From contig NZ_CP041330.1 of assembly GCF_013394165.1 (NCBI RefSeq), positions 1,666,501 to 1,730,500 of the forward strand: 64,000 nt of DNA, in the 5' to 3' direction. Below the pieces are notes generated by a model, which had not been told where the DNA came from, ran no database searches, and worked only from the letters and a program-made list of their open reading frames with translations. This document shows positions 26,450-34,440 of this stretch, piece after piece. The translations under genes were made by a program, and so were the position numbers. The first letter of the stretch is position 1; each line of letters begins with the position of its first letter. Source of the stretch: Pseudoalteromonas sp. Scap06 (GTDB taxonomy: Bacteria > Pseudomonadota > Gammaproteobacteria > Enterobacterales > Alteromonadaceae).

Positions 26450-27285
26450 TATTTACGCCCCATAAAAACAACGGCAAGAATAGCAACGCCACCTAAGCCG
26501 ATTACGATATATTTCATTGTTTCGTTTGTGCTAATTGCCAGTTGCTGACCGTCTGAACGGCTGGCATGGTCTGCGAACTGTAACGCCTGTTTATGCGCTA
26601 GAATTGTTTGGTCGCCCGCGTCTTGATAAGCATCGGCAACTTTATCAACTGCACCCGCTGCTAAATCGGTTGCTAGATTGCTATTGTTTTCGATTGAGAA
26701 ATACGCCAAATCTGCCATGTTGTTGTTGGCATCACCTAGCGAGTCAGACACGGTTAAAATGGCGTTATTAGCAAAGGCGGTATTGTTGCCGTGCATGTTC
26801 TCGGCCATTTCTGTAACACTGCGCGCTAAGTCGCTATTTTCTTTGATAGACGTTTCAGCTAGTGAGTTTTGAGCGTTTATGCTATCGGTTGCTAGATTGC
26901 CCGTCATTTGCAGCGCATCGGCACCAAAATTAAACGCCTGATTTTGCGAGTCTTGCATAGCACTGAGTGCATCACCGCCAAAGCCATAAGCATCAGCTAG
27001 GGTTTCACCTGCAAAGTCGAGCGAATCTCGGTTAACGTCACTAGCAAAGTTAAAGCCGCTTTTTGTCATGTTTTCTGCGGCTATGGTCATTTCGCGCTGA
27101 TTGCCCGCCATATCACCCCAAATATCAACAAGACCATCAACTAAACCGTGGTCTGTTTGGGTTATGTTGTAACTGTTACCGCTGCCATTTGTTATAAATC
27201 CGTTGTTATCACCTTGAACGCCAAAAGACGTGCTAGTGTTGCTCGTTGATTGTTTGCTATCTGATTTTGAACTGCTACCGCCCAT
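26449..27285 (-). CDS. Repetitive virion-type protein with C-terminal membrane anchor
   Basis: A 278-residue protein. The start is Ser/Thr/Asn-rich; the middle is a long helical repeat region (about residues 65-235) with recurring FA.D, MAEN and SNLA/NNMA units about 11 residues apart; a C-terminal helix YIVIGLGGVAILAVVFMG ends in GRK. This looks like a rod anchored in the internal virion membrane, perhaps a spike-complex or penetration protein. Its start lies inside the end of the 121-residue gene and its stop abuts the spike gene. Confidence 0.6.
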   Translation of the reverse strand: MGGSSSKSDSKQSTSNTSTSFGVQGDNNGFITNGSGNSYNITQTDHGLVDGLVDIWGDMAGNQREMTIAAENMTKSGFNFASDVNRDSLDFAGETLADAYGFGGDALSAMQDSQNQAFNFGADALQMTGNLATDSINAQNSLAETSIKENSDLARSVTEMAENMHGNNTAFANNAILTVSDSLGDANNNMADLAYFSIENNSNLATDLAAGAVDKVADAYQDAGDQTILAHKQALQFADHASRSDGQQLAISTNETMKYIVIGLGGVAILAVVFMGRK

Positions 27286-27640
27286 ATGCCACCATCCGGA
27301 AAACCTGATAATTATTACTATCAGTTTTATAAAATTTAAAATTCCAACGTTTTAAAAGTCGTGCTAGTGCGGGGCGCTTGGTATGAAATTCGATAAAATT
27401 TAATTTTAATCTGCACGCTAATTCATTAACTATAAAACTAGCCTTTTTTATGTTTTTTCCCTCTGCACAAACTACGGTTAACACATCACCGTCAACCCTA
27501 AGTACAAAGTATGTATCGAATATTTTAACGAACCGTGACACGCCTTTTTCAAGCTCGGTTTTAATTTGTTTAAAATCAGCGGGTGAACCAGCCGCCCGCT
27601 TGATTTTGTGAAGCTCTACAAACCTGCAAAATTCAATCAT
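27275..27640 (-). CDS. Prophage protein of unknown function (121 aa)
   Basis: A basic alpha/beta protein with strands FDTYFVLRVDGDVLTVVCAE and a helical end LARLLKRWNFKFYKTDSNNY. The alternation of strands and helices and the late RWNFKFYK segment faintly recall GNAT-like folds, but no acetyl-CoA loop is visible. It overlaps both neighbours by a few bases, so it is part of the virion gene operon. Confidence 0.6.
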   Translation of the reverse strand: MIEFCRFVELHKIKRAAGSPADFKQIKTELEKGVSRFVKIFDTYFVLRVDGDVLTVVCAEGKNIKKASFIVNELACRLKLNFIEFHTKRPALARLLKRWNFKFYKTDSNNYQVFRMVAYGR

Positions 27641-27831
27641 TTTTTAAGTAAGTACAGGGCAACCAGTGCCACCGCGCCGATAATTAAAATTTGATTGTTG
27701 TTGCTTTGGCCGAAGTTAATCGAACCACCTGTAAAGCCTATGCTGCTTTTTTGCTCGCCTGTTTGGGCTGCGGCTGAACTCGAACTACTTAAGCCGCCGC
27801 CACCCGTTAGACTGGTAAGCCCGCCAAGCAT
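27637..27831 (-). CDS. Small virion membrane protein (64 aa)
   Basis: A glycine/serine-rich leader (GGLTSLTGGGGLSSSSSAAA) followed by a C-terminal membrane helix ILIIGAVALVALYLL and two lysines. This matches the many tiny internal-membrane proteins of corticovirus particles. It is coupled to both neighbours by ATGA/TAATG overlaps. Confidence 0.7.
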   Translation of the reverse strand: MLGGLTSLTGGGGLSSSSSAAAQTGEQKSSIGFTGGSINFGQSNNNQILIIGAVALVALYLLKK

Positions 27832-27947
27832 TACTTGGCCGCCTTTTTATCATCACGTAAAAAATCGCGTATGTACTCGGCCGCAATGGCTGCAACAATT
27901 GCAACTCCCACGCCTTTTGCAAACGCTTTTAAGCCTTTTGAACTCAT
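27831..27947 (-). CDS. Very small prophage membrane protein (38 aa)
   Basis: Begins MSSKGLKAFAKGVGVAIVAA and ends RDDKKAAK: a basic amphipathic start, a short hydrophobic helix, then a charged tail. The ATG overlaps the upstream stop (ATGA) and its TAA overlaps the next ATG (TAATG), strong evidence that this tiny frame is translated. Likely an internal-membrane virion protein. Confidence 0.75.
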   Translation of the reverse strand: MSSKGLKAFAKGVGVAIVAAIAAEYIRDFLRDDKKAAK

Positions 27948-28324
27948 GACTTAGCCACCTTTAGAAGTACGCCGACAACCAGTAAGCCACCAAAGGCCAT
28001 GATTACCTGCTTTTGTGGAAAACCGAAAACCATTGTTTCAGTCGCTTTTGCTTGTGTTGGCTGTGTTTTTGGAACGTCAACAACCACCGCCGCGCCGTTT
28101 TCAAGCTCGGTTGTGTTGCTTTGCTCTTCACGCGCTACACCTGCGGCGTTTTTCATTGCCTGAATGCCCTCATATTGAGCGTAAACATTCATTGCATTGC
28201 CAAGCGCCGAATTAACAAAGCCGCCAAAATTACCCCACGCCGATTGCGTAGGCTGCCCCTCTGGTAATACCTGCGGCGCTGGTAGCGCCGTGGCATTACT
28301 TAAGCCCGATGGTAAATTAAACAT
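27944..28324 (-). CDS. Virion membrane protein with C-terminal anchor (126 aa)
   Basis: A proline- and alanine-rich start, a helical middle (FVNSALGNAMNVYAQYEG), an acidic linker (SNTTELENGAAVVVDVPK), and a C-terminal helix VIMAFGGLLVVGVLLKVA. The gene sits directly after the major capsid gene (11-base gap). It is a plausible capsid-to-membrane linker; no family was recognised. Confidence 0.65.
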   Translation of the reverse strand: MFNLPSGLSNATALPAPQVLPEGQPTQSAWGNFGGFVNSALGNAMNVYAQYEGIQAMKNAAGVAREEQSNTTELENGAAVVVDVPKTQPTQAKATETMVFGFPQKQVIMAFGGLLVVGVLLKVAKS

Positions 28325-28335
28325 AATTCACCCCC

Positions 28336-29145
28336 TTAGAATGAGCTGTTTGCGTAGCTATCAAAGTAATGAACAACAATTTCGCACTGACCTTCACTTT
28401 CACAGTCAATACGTAAGCGCATATCATTGATAGCAGGGTCAAGCATTAGCGCGCCGAAAACATCACCGTCAAGCATTAAATCTACTGCGTGAATATCTGC
28501 AATTGGTGTACGGTCGTTTTGTTTTAAAATTTGATTGTGTAGCGTTTTTGGGATGTGTTCTCGCCATTTAACGTTATTTACTAAAAATTCGGCCGATGTA
28601 ACGCCCGCTTTTTTAATTTCAATCATGGCAATGTAAGCGCCGTTTGGTTTTGGTAGGTTTTCAACTTCATTCACACCCGCTGAAAAGTTGTAGCGGTATG
28701 AGCGGCGCTTGAATAACCAGCCCGGTGCGCTCGCTGCTGATTTTTCAGCGTAAGCCTTAATAGCTGGTGCAGTTGCTGCTGCGTCAATATCAAATTTAAT
28801 TTGTGCAAGCGATAAGCCCGCAGTACCTAAGCCAAAAAAACGTTGCTCAACTAATTGCGGCTGCTTTGAACTTTTAACTTCTGAGCGCACAAAGTGCATA
28901 GTTGCTAAACCTGCAACCACTTCTCGGTTGTAGTATTTATTTTCATTAAGCAAGTCTTGCAGTGTTGCGTACTCGGTTAACGTGCGGCCGTTAAGCTCAA
29001 CTTTTAAATTTTTAATTTGCGATGGTGTTACACCTGAATACTCAAAGTGTATTTTGTCGTATGTAAGGTTTACGGGTAGTGTTAGCGATACCGTACCGCC
29101 AGCATCAACACCTGTAATTTTATTTAGTGGGGCAATATTTCGCAT
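28336..29145 (-). CDS. Corticovirus major capsid protein (PM2 P2-like)
   Basis: 269 residues, the same length as PM2 P2, a double jelly-roll protein that forms trimeric capsomers. I recognise matching blocks from recalled P2 sequence: YSGVTPSQIKN (residues 36-46) with VELNGR after it, FVRSE, VEQRFFGLGTAGL, and IKFDIDAAA. The C-terminal MLDGDVFGALMLD and INDMRLRID also fit. This is the best evidence that the element is a corticovirus. The protein is complete and has its own ribosome site. Confidence 0.93.
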   Translation of the reverse strand: MRNIAPLNKITGVDAGGTVSLTLPVNLTYDKIHFEYSGVTPSQIKNLKVELNGRTLTEYATLQDLLNENKYYNREVVAGLATMHFVRSEVKSSKQPQLVEQRFFGLGTAGLSLAQIKFDIDAAATAPAIKAYAEKSAASAPGWLFKRRSYRYNFSAGVNEVENLPKPNGAYIAMIEIKKAGVTSAEFLVNNVKWREHIPKTLHNQILKQNDRTPIADIHAVDLMLDGDVFGALMLDPAINDMRLRIDCESEGQCEIVVHYFDSYANSSF

Positions 29146-29155
29146 TACAACCCCC

Positions 29156-29263
29156 TTAACCTAAAACAATACGTTTAACAGGACGTGCGGCGCGAACGTT
29201 TGTAAGAACGGCCAAAATTGCAAGCGTAACGCCTACAGAGATTAAAACTTTTTTATCTAACAT
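29156..29263 (-). CDS. Tiny virion membrane protein (35 aa)
   Basis: MLDKKVLISVGVTLAILAVL followed by a basic tail TNVRAARPVKRIVLG: one membrane helix with positive residues on the C-terminal side. It lies ten bases upstream of the capsid gene on the same strand, downstream of a terminator, and so heads the structural transcript. Comparable tiny membrane proteins are abundant in PM2 particles. Confidence 0.7.
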   Translation of the reverse strand: MLDKKVLISVGVTLAILAVLTNVRAARPVKRIVLG

Positions 29264-29331
29264 AATTGATTACCCAATTTAAATGAGGGCGTTATTGCCC
29301 GTTAAAATTCGATATTCAATAAATCAAGCGT

Positions 29332-29397
29332 TTCGCTCTACGGTCGAGCGGGTTTCGCTCCCTAGATAGCGAAAAAGAGCGAAATTCGCTCTTTTTT
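29332..29397. terminator. TTCGCT-rich repeat block with a strong hairpin, between packaging and structural genes
   Basis: AAAAAGAGCGAA and TTCGCTCTTTTT form a 12-bp stem (29373-29397) with one loop base. Three TTCGCT copies and two AGCGAA copies lie in 66 bases. It may end the early transcript; the repeats may have a further role. Confidence 0.75.
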
Positions 29398-29403
29398 GTT
29401 TCT

Positions 29404-29754
29404 TTATTCTAAAAAATCCTCATATAACATCTCAGTTAAAATGAACTCAGAAACCGCTTTTACCTTTGTTTTTATTCTTGGCCACCCCTTACCCTCGACA
29501 CTCACGTCACGACCGTAAAAATAGGTTAAATTTCCAAAGCCGTCATTTTTTACCATTACAACAACAAATTCGCATTGTGATTTTTTAATAACGAACTTTA
29601 TTGAAAAACCATCTACAGCAACTAACTGCTTGAAGTCAAAGCACTCTCTCGTCTTTATTTTTCCCGCTTCATTTTTTATATCGGAAATTACCCTTAATGC
29701 TCTCTGCCATTCTTTTGATAATGTCTTTCGTCTATAAACCGTATCGTAGCCCAT
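29404..29754 (-). CDS. Prophage protein of unknown function (116 aa)
   Basis: A basic alpha/beta protein with a helical start (LSKEWQRALRVISDIKNEAG) and a strand-rich middle (FSIKFVIKKSQCEFVVVMVK, FGNLTYFYGRDVSVEG). It is the last gene before the hairpin and touches the ATPase gene stop, so it belongs to the replication/packaging transcript. No family was recognised. Confidence 0.6.
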   Translation of the reverse strand: MGYDTVYRRKTLSKEWQRALRVISDIKNEAGKIKTRECFDFKQLVAVDGFSIKFVIKKSQCEFVVVMVKNDGFGNLTYFYGRDVSVEGKGWPRIKTKVKAVSEFILTEMLYEDFLE

Positions 29755-30560
29755 CAGTCACACCTCAAGTCTTTAAATCGCATTTTAAAGCACTTACCAA
29801 AACCAGCTGATGCCTTGCATGTGCTTATATAATACGGCTCGATATTTCCTATTCCGCCGCGTGATTTCACCAAATAATGCAGTCGCTTTTTGTGGTGTTG
29901 GCTATTCTTTTTACTTAGTTGAATAACATCATTTAAATCAGCGTCTAACTCTACAGCAATGAGCTTTGCATCGTGCCGTGACTCTTGAGCGCCCAGCACT
30001 TTTCGCGGGCTGTTATTCCAAATTGTTTTTGGTACTTCCTGCGAACGCTGAAAAATAGTGTGAAGCACTAGGCCGTATTTTCGCCCACCCGTTGCCATTT
30101 CTCCCACTATTGAATTGTCTTTGCCTATTGCGGTTGATAGCTTTGCCAATTCTTCAATAATTACATCTAAGCGCCTGTTTCCGTCTGCGGCCATCCACAT
30201 TAAACGCCCAAACCAGTGCAATTCTTTTTGCTTTGCTTCAACTGCTTGTTTTTGGCTTAGCGAGTCACTAAATTGCGGCGAATAAGCAACAACAAAACGC
30301 TGACCACTTCGCCACGCATCAGCGAAAGCCTGAGCGAATTTTGCTCGCGTTTGGTAGTGATAAACAGGCCGATTATTTAAACCATTAAAAGGGCTTTTTT
30401 TGCGTGCATCGAATTTGTAATCGTTATACAAATCAAAAATTGCAACTTGCTCACCCATTAGGCCGTCTATTAATTTTACTGCAGTTGTTTTACCGCCACC
30501 CGTGCCCGCCAAATAACAAACGTGTAACGGGTCTAGTTCGTTGTTTTCGTTAATAGCCAA
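29754..30560 (-). CDS. Genome packaging ATPase (PM2 P9-like)
   Basis: A 268-residue P-loop ATPase. Walker A is GTGGGKTT (residues 19-26), and a Walker B-like LDVIIEE lies near residue 130, followed by a sensor region GLVLHTIFQRSQEVPKTIW. This is the FtsK/HerA-like A32 packaging class used by double jelly-roll viruses with internal membranes. It lies a few genes before the capsid gene. No C-terminal DNA-translocation repeats are visible. Confidence 0.82.
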   Translation of the reverse strand: MAINENNELDPLHVCYLAGTGGGKTTAVKLIDGLMGEQVAIFDLYNDYKFDARKKSPFNGLNNRPVYHYQTRAKFAQAFADAWRSGQRFVVAYSPQFSDSLSQKQAVEAKQKELHWFGRLMWMAADGNRRLDVIIEELAKLSTAIGKDNSIVGEMATGGRKYGLVLHTIFQRSQEVPKTIWNNSPRKVLGAQESRHDAKLIAVELDADLNDVIQLSKKNSQHHKKRLHYLVKSRGGIGNIEPYYISTCKASAGFGKCFKMRFKDLRCD

Positions 30561-31155
30561 TTGTTACCTCCCCGCTTTTATCGTATTGCTTTTCGCTTTT
30601 TTGCTCTGATTTTTGGGCGTTTAATTCTTCTTTTGCTGCTTTTATTTGACCTCGAATAGATAACCCCGCCATTGCGAGCACGCCAAGTAACTTCATTTCT
30701 TCTTTGTATTTTACAAATAAAGCCTGTACCCACGGCGGCAAATTTGCACCCTTTGCATTTTTCAGCAATACAGGTGCGGCGGCTTCTGCTATTGCAACCC
30801 TTGTATCATTATCAATTGTTACAGGGTAATCAAATTGAGACTCAATAAAGCCCGCACCCGTATCAACAAAAAAACCCGCTGCTATTGCGGCGTCTTGCTC
30901 GCTCATTTCTTCGCTTTCGGTTTCGTTGGTTTCGCCATCCGTTTCGCTATCGTCACCATTAATAAAGCTATCTAATTCGCTATATCTTCTTTCTGGCTCG
31001 CTATCGTCTAAGCCCTGCGATTGCTGCGAGTCCGGCGAATGCGCCGCAGATGAAGAAACCGAACCCATTCGCAGCCCCTCCATTGCTTGTGCTAATACTG
31101 TTTTGCTCGTTGTTAATTCGCTTTGCTGGTTCGTTTGGTTCTCTTGTTCTTGCAT
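30550..31155 (-). CDS. Acidic prophage protein, overlapping the zinc-ribbon gene
   Basis: 201 residues from the ATG at 31155, which has a GGAGA ribosome site eight bases before it; an earlier in-frame ATG at 31188 is possible. Residues 1-95 are Ser/Glu/Asp-rich and probably disordered; a helical middle (VAIAEAAAPVLLKNA, LPPWVQALFVKYKEEM) contains one hydrophobic segment (LLGVLAMAGLSI); the end is charged. The first 155 bases are read in a different frame by the zinc-ribbon gene. The function is unknown. Confidence 0.65.
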   Translation of the reverse strand: MQEQENQTNQQSELTTSKTVLAQAMEGLRMGSVSSSAAHSPDSQQSQGLDDSEPERRYSELDSFINGDDSETDGETNETESEEMSEQDAAIAAGFFVDTGAGFIESQFDYPVTIDNDTRVAIAEAAAPVLLKNAKGANLPPWVQALFVKYKEEMKLLGVLAMAGLSIRGQIKAAKEELNAQKSEQKSEKQYDKSGEVTIGY

Positions 31156-31486
31156 TTGCTTTCTCCAATTCGGTTGTTTTACTTTCATTGTTAATTCGCT
31201 CGATTTCGTATTTTACTTCTGGCGGTATCCACTCACCGCCAGCGCTTAAATTTTGCGGGGCTGGCTCGCTATTTAAAGCGGGTAATTCTGGCGGTTTTTC
31301 GCCGATAGCTTTTCGCCATTTCGCTTGTAACTTTTCGCCGCTGCGCTTATCCATTCCGCAGTTTTTACAGTGAAGATATAAATATTTTCTGCCCGTTTTT
31401 TGCTGGCGAACTGCGGCAAAGCCACCGCAACCGTCACACTCAACCGCCCCCAAATCTGGATTGTTTGATTTAGTATTCATCATCAC
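31001..31486 (-). CDS. Zinc-ribbon protein with C-terminal membrane helix
   Basis: 161 residues. The first 45 contain CDGCGG and HCKNCG, a four-cysteine zinc ribbon; a charged linker follows; the end (GFFICGAFAGLAAIAGLRR) is a membrane helix. PM2 encodes small zinc-finger late transcription factors, so a regulator role is a reasonable guess, but the membrane helix is unusual for that. Three consecutive ATGs mark the start. Its last 155 bases overlap the next gene out of frame. Confidence 0.68.
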   Translation of the reverse strand: MMMNTKSNNPDLGAVECDGCGGFAAVRQQKTGRKYLYLHCKNCGMDKRSGEKLQAKWRKAIGEKPPELPALNSEPAPQNLSAGGEWIPPEVKYEIERINNESKTTELEKANARTREPNEPAKRINNEQNSISTSNGGAANGFGFFICGAFAGLAAIAGLRR

Positions 31487-31685
31487 CCCCGTTAATTAAT
31501 TGCTCCAAATTACTTAAGCTTAAAACCTGCTCTACTTGCTCCAAGCGATAATCAATATCAGCCACAAGCTCTATGGCATCATTCAAAATATTTTCAGCGG
31601 CGGCTATTTTTTTACCTGCTTGCAGTGGGCTTAACTTACTTGCATCTGCAATTTTTTCTTTAATCACTAATAATTTTTTATTCAA
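31470..31685 (-). CDS. Small helical prophage protein (71 aa)
   Basis: An all-helical, heptad-like protein (ELVADIDYRLEQVEQVLSLS) with a basic start and an acidic end. It overlaps the initiator stop by eight bases and the zinc-ribbon start by 17, so it is translated as part of the operon. Possibly a replication accessory; there is no family match. Confidence 0.6.
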   Translation of the reverse strand: MNKKLLVIKEKIADASKLSPLQAGKKIAAAENILNDAIELVADIDYRLEQVEQVLSLSNLEQLINGGDDEY

Positions 31686-33723
31686 AATCTAATACCCCGT
31701 AATTATTTACAGGCTCAAAGCGACTGTAAAAATCACAAAGAGCACTCATTGAATTGTCATAAAATCGCCTTGTTTGTTTTAGCAATTTATTAACTGTGGA
31801 TTCTTCTGTTTTTTCTTTTTCAACGTCTGCGGTTGTTGAATTTAAAAACGATGTTTTTAGTTGCCAACCTCTCACACCGATAGCCCAATCAATAAAGCCA
31901 ACAAAGGCCGATTCACTGGCAAACTTGGCAACACCACCGCGTGCGAAATTCCCGTTTAATTCGGTCGATATTTCGCTAATTTTTTCGCTAACGTTTTCTA
32001 ATTTTTGTTCAAGCTTTTCAACAAATTGCGCCCGCTTTTCGCTAAAGTCTTTTTTATTAACGTTTTTTAGCTTTTCGATAGTGCCTAATGTGTTTTTTAA
32101 CTCTAATTGCTTGAATAGCTTTCGCTCTTTTTTCGCTTCAAGCCCTTGCATGTATTCTTGTATTAACCCGTACATGTGTTGCGCTTCATGGGTTGCGCAG
32201 TTTTCCCAACTTTCAGCGCGTGCGTGCTTTGATATGTTGTATCGGTTGCCGCGTATTTCACCCTGCGAACCCTCGCCACCTTTCACCATATAGCCAAGCG
32301 CTTTAAGCAAATAGCTTGCAGCCGCTTTAGCGTTTTTAATTCGCTCGATTGTTACAAAACCCTGCCCCCATAAACTTTCGATACGCGCCGCCCACTCATG
32401 AAAAAATACGGGCTCAACATTCCAGCGCATTAAAACGTGCGCGTGGTAGTTTTGTTCGCCAATACATTCAACCTCGTATTTTTCACCGTTAAATTCATAT
32501 TCCTTTGAACCTAATTTTTTTACTGGCGCTTCAGCTACCCATAAGTAATCGAATACAGGTTTTTTTGTTGCTGATTGCTCGCACTCTATGGCGGTCACTT
32601 CCATTTTATTATTGGTAATTGCGCGTTTTTCGCATTGCTCTATGCACTCAACCGCACCCCATGGGTATAGCCTTTCGTTGTCGTGCATCAAATCAGATTC
32701 TACGCGGCCACTTGCGCCAACACTTGAAACTTTACCCCATGGATAAAGACGGTCATTTCTGCCAATGCACTCAATAAGCCCATACCTGTATTTTTTCGCT
32801 TTTGGGGTTTTTGAAATATCGCCAGTAGCAACAAAACCGCGCTTGTGCATTTTGCCAAGTGAGTCAAAAAAGCGGCTTAATTCTTGGCCTATGGTTGAAC
32901 GCTCAAACGTGACAGCGGTAAACGGCGCAACTGAAACAATTTCAGGGTGAACCAATTCACCATTTGCCGTGTAAATTGCATTTAATTTTGTGCCCGCTGG
33001 GCGTTTTGCTACTTTCTGGTAATGGTTGTTATCAATGCGCCAACGTGCTTTAGCGTCTAGCGTTACAGTGGTAAAACAATTAAACCCACCTTTCACAGCT
33101 TGCATGTATAAGCCGCTATCGATAATTTTACCGCGTGCGCGGCTGGTTACTGTTTGAGTTATGCGCTCACCTGTGTTTGCGTCCGGCGCATCACTTGCGC
33201 GGGTATTTTGAGTGCAAACAACACGGAAACCATCACACCAATTGCGGCTTTGAAAATGCACCTTTGCGGTTTTATCTGCTTCAAGTGGTTTGCTGGCAAA
33301 ATGTCCGCGTTCAATTTCTGCGGTTTTTTTCGGGGTGATTTCGCCCGTTTCAAGATTTAAAATCTCGTCACTATCAACACCTAGGCGCTCAGCGCGTTTC
33401 TTAGGCGTTAAATTATTAAGGGCATTGCGATATAAACTATCAAGGCGTTGCGCCTTATCAGCCAAAAGAGACTGTTTAGAACGCGGATTATCTTCGCGTT
33501 TTGGCTGTGTCGGACTTTTGCGCCTTTTGACAAGCCTATCTTTTTCCGCTTTCGCGGCCGCTTCGCGGATTTGTTTAGAGTGTGACTCGATATACTCAAG
33601 CCATGTCAATGACTCTTCAATATCACGCTCGGTTGCTGGCTGAACTGCAAACGCAGAAAAAGCGCCACTTTGGGCGCTTTGAATTGCATCTTCAATAATG
33701 CGTTCGGGTATCAATATATTCAT
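31678..33723 (-). CDS. Rolling-circle replication initiator (GpA/PM2 P12-like)
   Basis: A 681-residue HUH endonuclease of superfamily I. The metal motif HxH is in NYHAHVLMRW (about residue 424), and the catalytic tyrosine motif is YLLKALGYMVKG (about 471), with the two Tyr spacing of phage gpA initiators. It would nick the phage origin and start rolling-circle replication, as P12 does for PM2. The N-terminal third is charged and helical. It is slightly longer than PM2 P12 and intact. Small early genes lie upstream with overlapping codons. Confidence 0.85.
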   Translation of the reverse strand: MNILIPERIIEDAIQSAQSGAFSAFAVQPATERDIEESLTWLEYIESHSKQIREAAAKAEKDRLVKRRKSPTQPKREDNPRSKQSLLADKAQRLDSLYRNALNNLTPKKRAERLGVDSDEILNLETGEITPKKTAEIERGHFASKPLEADKTAKVHFQSRNWCDGFRVVCTQNTRASDAPDANTGERITQTVTSRARGKIIDSGLYMQAVKGGFNCFTTVTLDAKARWRIDNNHYQKVAKRPAGTKLNAIYTANGELVHPEIVSVAPFTAVTFERSTIGQELSRFFDSLGKMHKRGFVATGDISKTPKAKKYRYGLIECIGRNDRLYPWGKVSSVGASGRVESDLMHDNERLYPWGAVECIEQCEKRAITNNKMEVTAIECEQSATKKPVFDYLWVAEAPVKKLGSKEYEFNGEKYEVECIGEQNYHAHVLMRWNVEPVFFHEWAARIESLWGQGFVTIERIKNAKAAASYLLKALGYMVKGGEGSQGEIRGNRYNISKHARAESWENCATHEAQHMYGLIQEYMQGLEAKKERKLFKQLELKNTLGTIEKLKNVNKKDFSEKRAQFVEKLEQKLENVSEKISEISTELNGNFARGGVAKFASESAFVGFIDWAIGVRGWQLKTSFLNSTTADVEKEKTEESTVNKLLKQTRRFYDNSMSALCDFYSRFEPVNNYGVLDFE

Positions 33724-33968
33724 ATCTGTCCCGCCTTTAAATTTAGCGGTAGATACCCAACACCACAGTTAGTAACAACATGGCTAAGCCTTAAATCTAA
33801 AAGCATGTGCTGAGCTTGTAACCCTAGCTTTCTAAGAATATAAAGAAGTTTACACACTACAATAAAACCCATTAAAGGCAGCTCTTCGTTATTCTCGTTA
33901 AGTCTGTAAAGCTCGTTGATAGCCTGATACGCAAAGCCAGAAACTAAAAGTTGTTGATTCGTTCTCAT
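33720..33968 (-). CDS. Small early prophage protein (82 aa)
   Basis: Starts MRTNQQLLVSGFAYQAINEL at 33968, preceded by GGCGGGACAG; an upstream in-frame extension to 34037 has no ribosome site and is rejected. It is helical, with a hydrophobic segment LMGFIVVCKLLYILRKLG. It is coupled to the initiator by an ATGA overlap. Unknown function. Confidence 0.6.
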   Translation of the reverse strand: MRTNQQLLVSGFAYQAINELYRLNENNEELPLMGFIVVCKLLYILRKLGLQAQHMLLDLRLSHVVTNCGVGYLPLNLKAGQI

Positions 33969-34204
33969 AACTGTCCCGCCTTTGAATGATACGCGGCAGC
34001 ATGTAAGGCATCGTAACGAATAGCAGAATCTGAACACTGATAATTGCGTTCGCGCTCTTGCTGTATTTGAATTTGTTGTTCGCGGCGCATTGCTGCCATT
34101 TTATTTTTAAATGCAAGTTTGAGTTGCGCTGCTTTTCCGCGTGCATAGTTCCAGTGCTGCTCATCATCGTGCAGCTCCTGAATATCTTGGTGAAATTGGC
34201 TCAT
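33965..34204 (-). CDS. Small early prophage protein (79 aa)
   Basis: A hydrophilic, strongly helical protein (MSQFHQDIQELHDDEQHWNY then a basic and Gln-rich stretch KNKMAAMRREQQIQIQQER). ATGA overlaps with both neighbours support translation. Possibly nucleic-acid binding given the basic helix, but unassigned. Confidence 0.6.
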   Translation of the reverse strand: MSQFHQDIQELHDDEQHWNYARGKAAQLKLAFKNKMAAMRREQQIQIQQERERNYQCSDSAIRYDALHAAAYHSKAGQL

Positions 34205-34440
34205 AACGGCAACCCCGCAATTCTTGCTCTGCGGTAAATTAATTTTGCAAACACCAGTTCATCACGCCCAATGGCTGAGATAATATTTTGCTTAACACCG
34301 CTATTTATATGACTTACTAACCTGCATTGCTCTGTTACGCCTGAGTCTCTAAAAAGCCTTATTTTATGAAATAAAACCTCAAATTTTTTTACTTTTTCGC
34401 GCTTAAGTTTAAATAACTCACCACTTTTGAATTGACACAT
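34201..34440 (-). CDS. First gene of the leftward early operon (79 aa)
   Basis: A basic protein (FKLKREKVKKFEVLFHKIRL) with no recognised domain. Its ATG has a strong AAGGGGAT ribosome site. It is the promoter-proximal gene of the long leftward transcript, facing away from the regulator gene across the control region; an early regulatory or replication role is likely from position only. Confidence 0.6.
   Translation of the reverse strand: MCQFKSGELFKLKREKVKKFEVLFHKIRLFRDSGVTEQCRLVSHINSGVKQNIISAIGRDELVFAKLIYRRARIAGLPL

Noticed and set aside
31678..33723. Plus-strand frames inside the initiator gene, some over 100 codons.
   Set aside because: They are antisense shadows rich in Ser/Phe/Cys, caused by the Lys/Glu-rich sense protein; no ribosome sites.
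33898..34167. An 89-residue minus-strand frame within the prophage early region.
   Set aside because: It overlaps two frames that are linked to their neighbours by ATGA overlaps and better ribosome sites, so it is a shadow.
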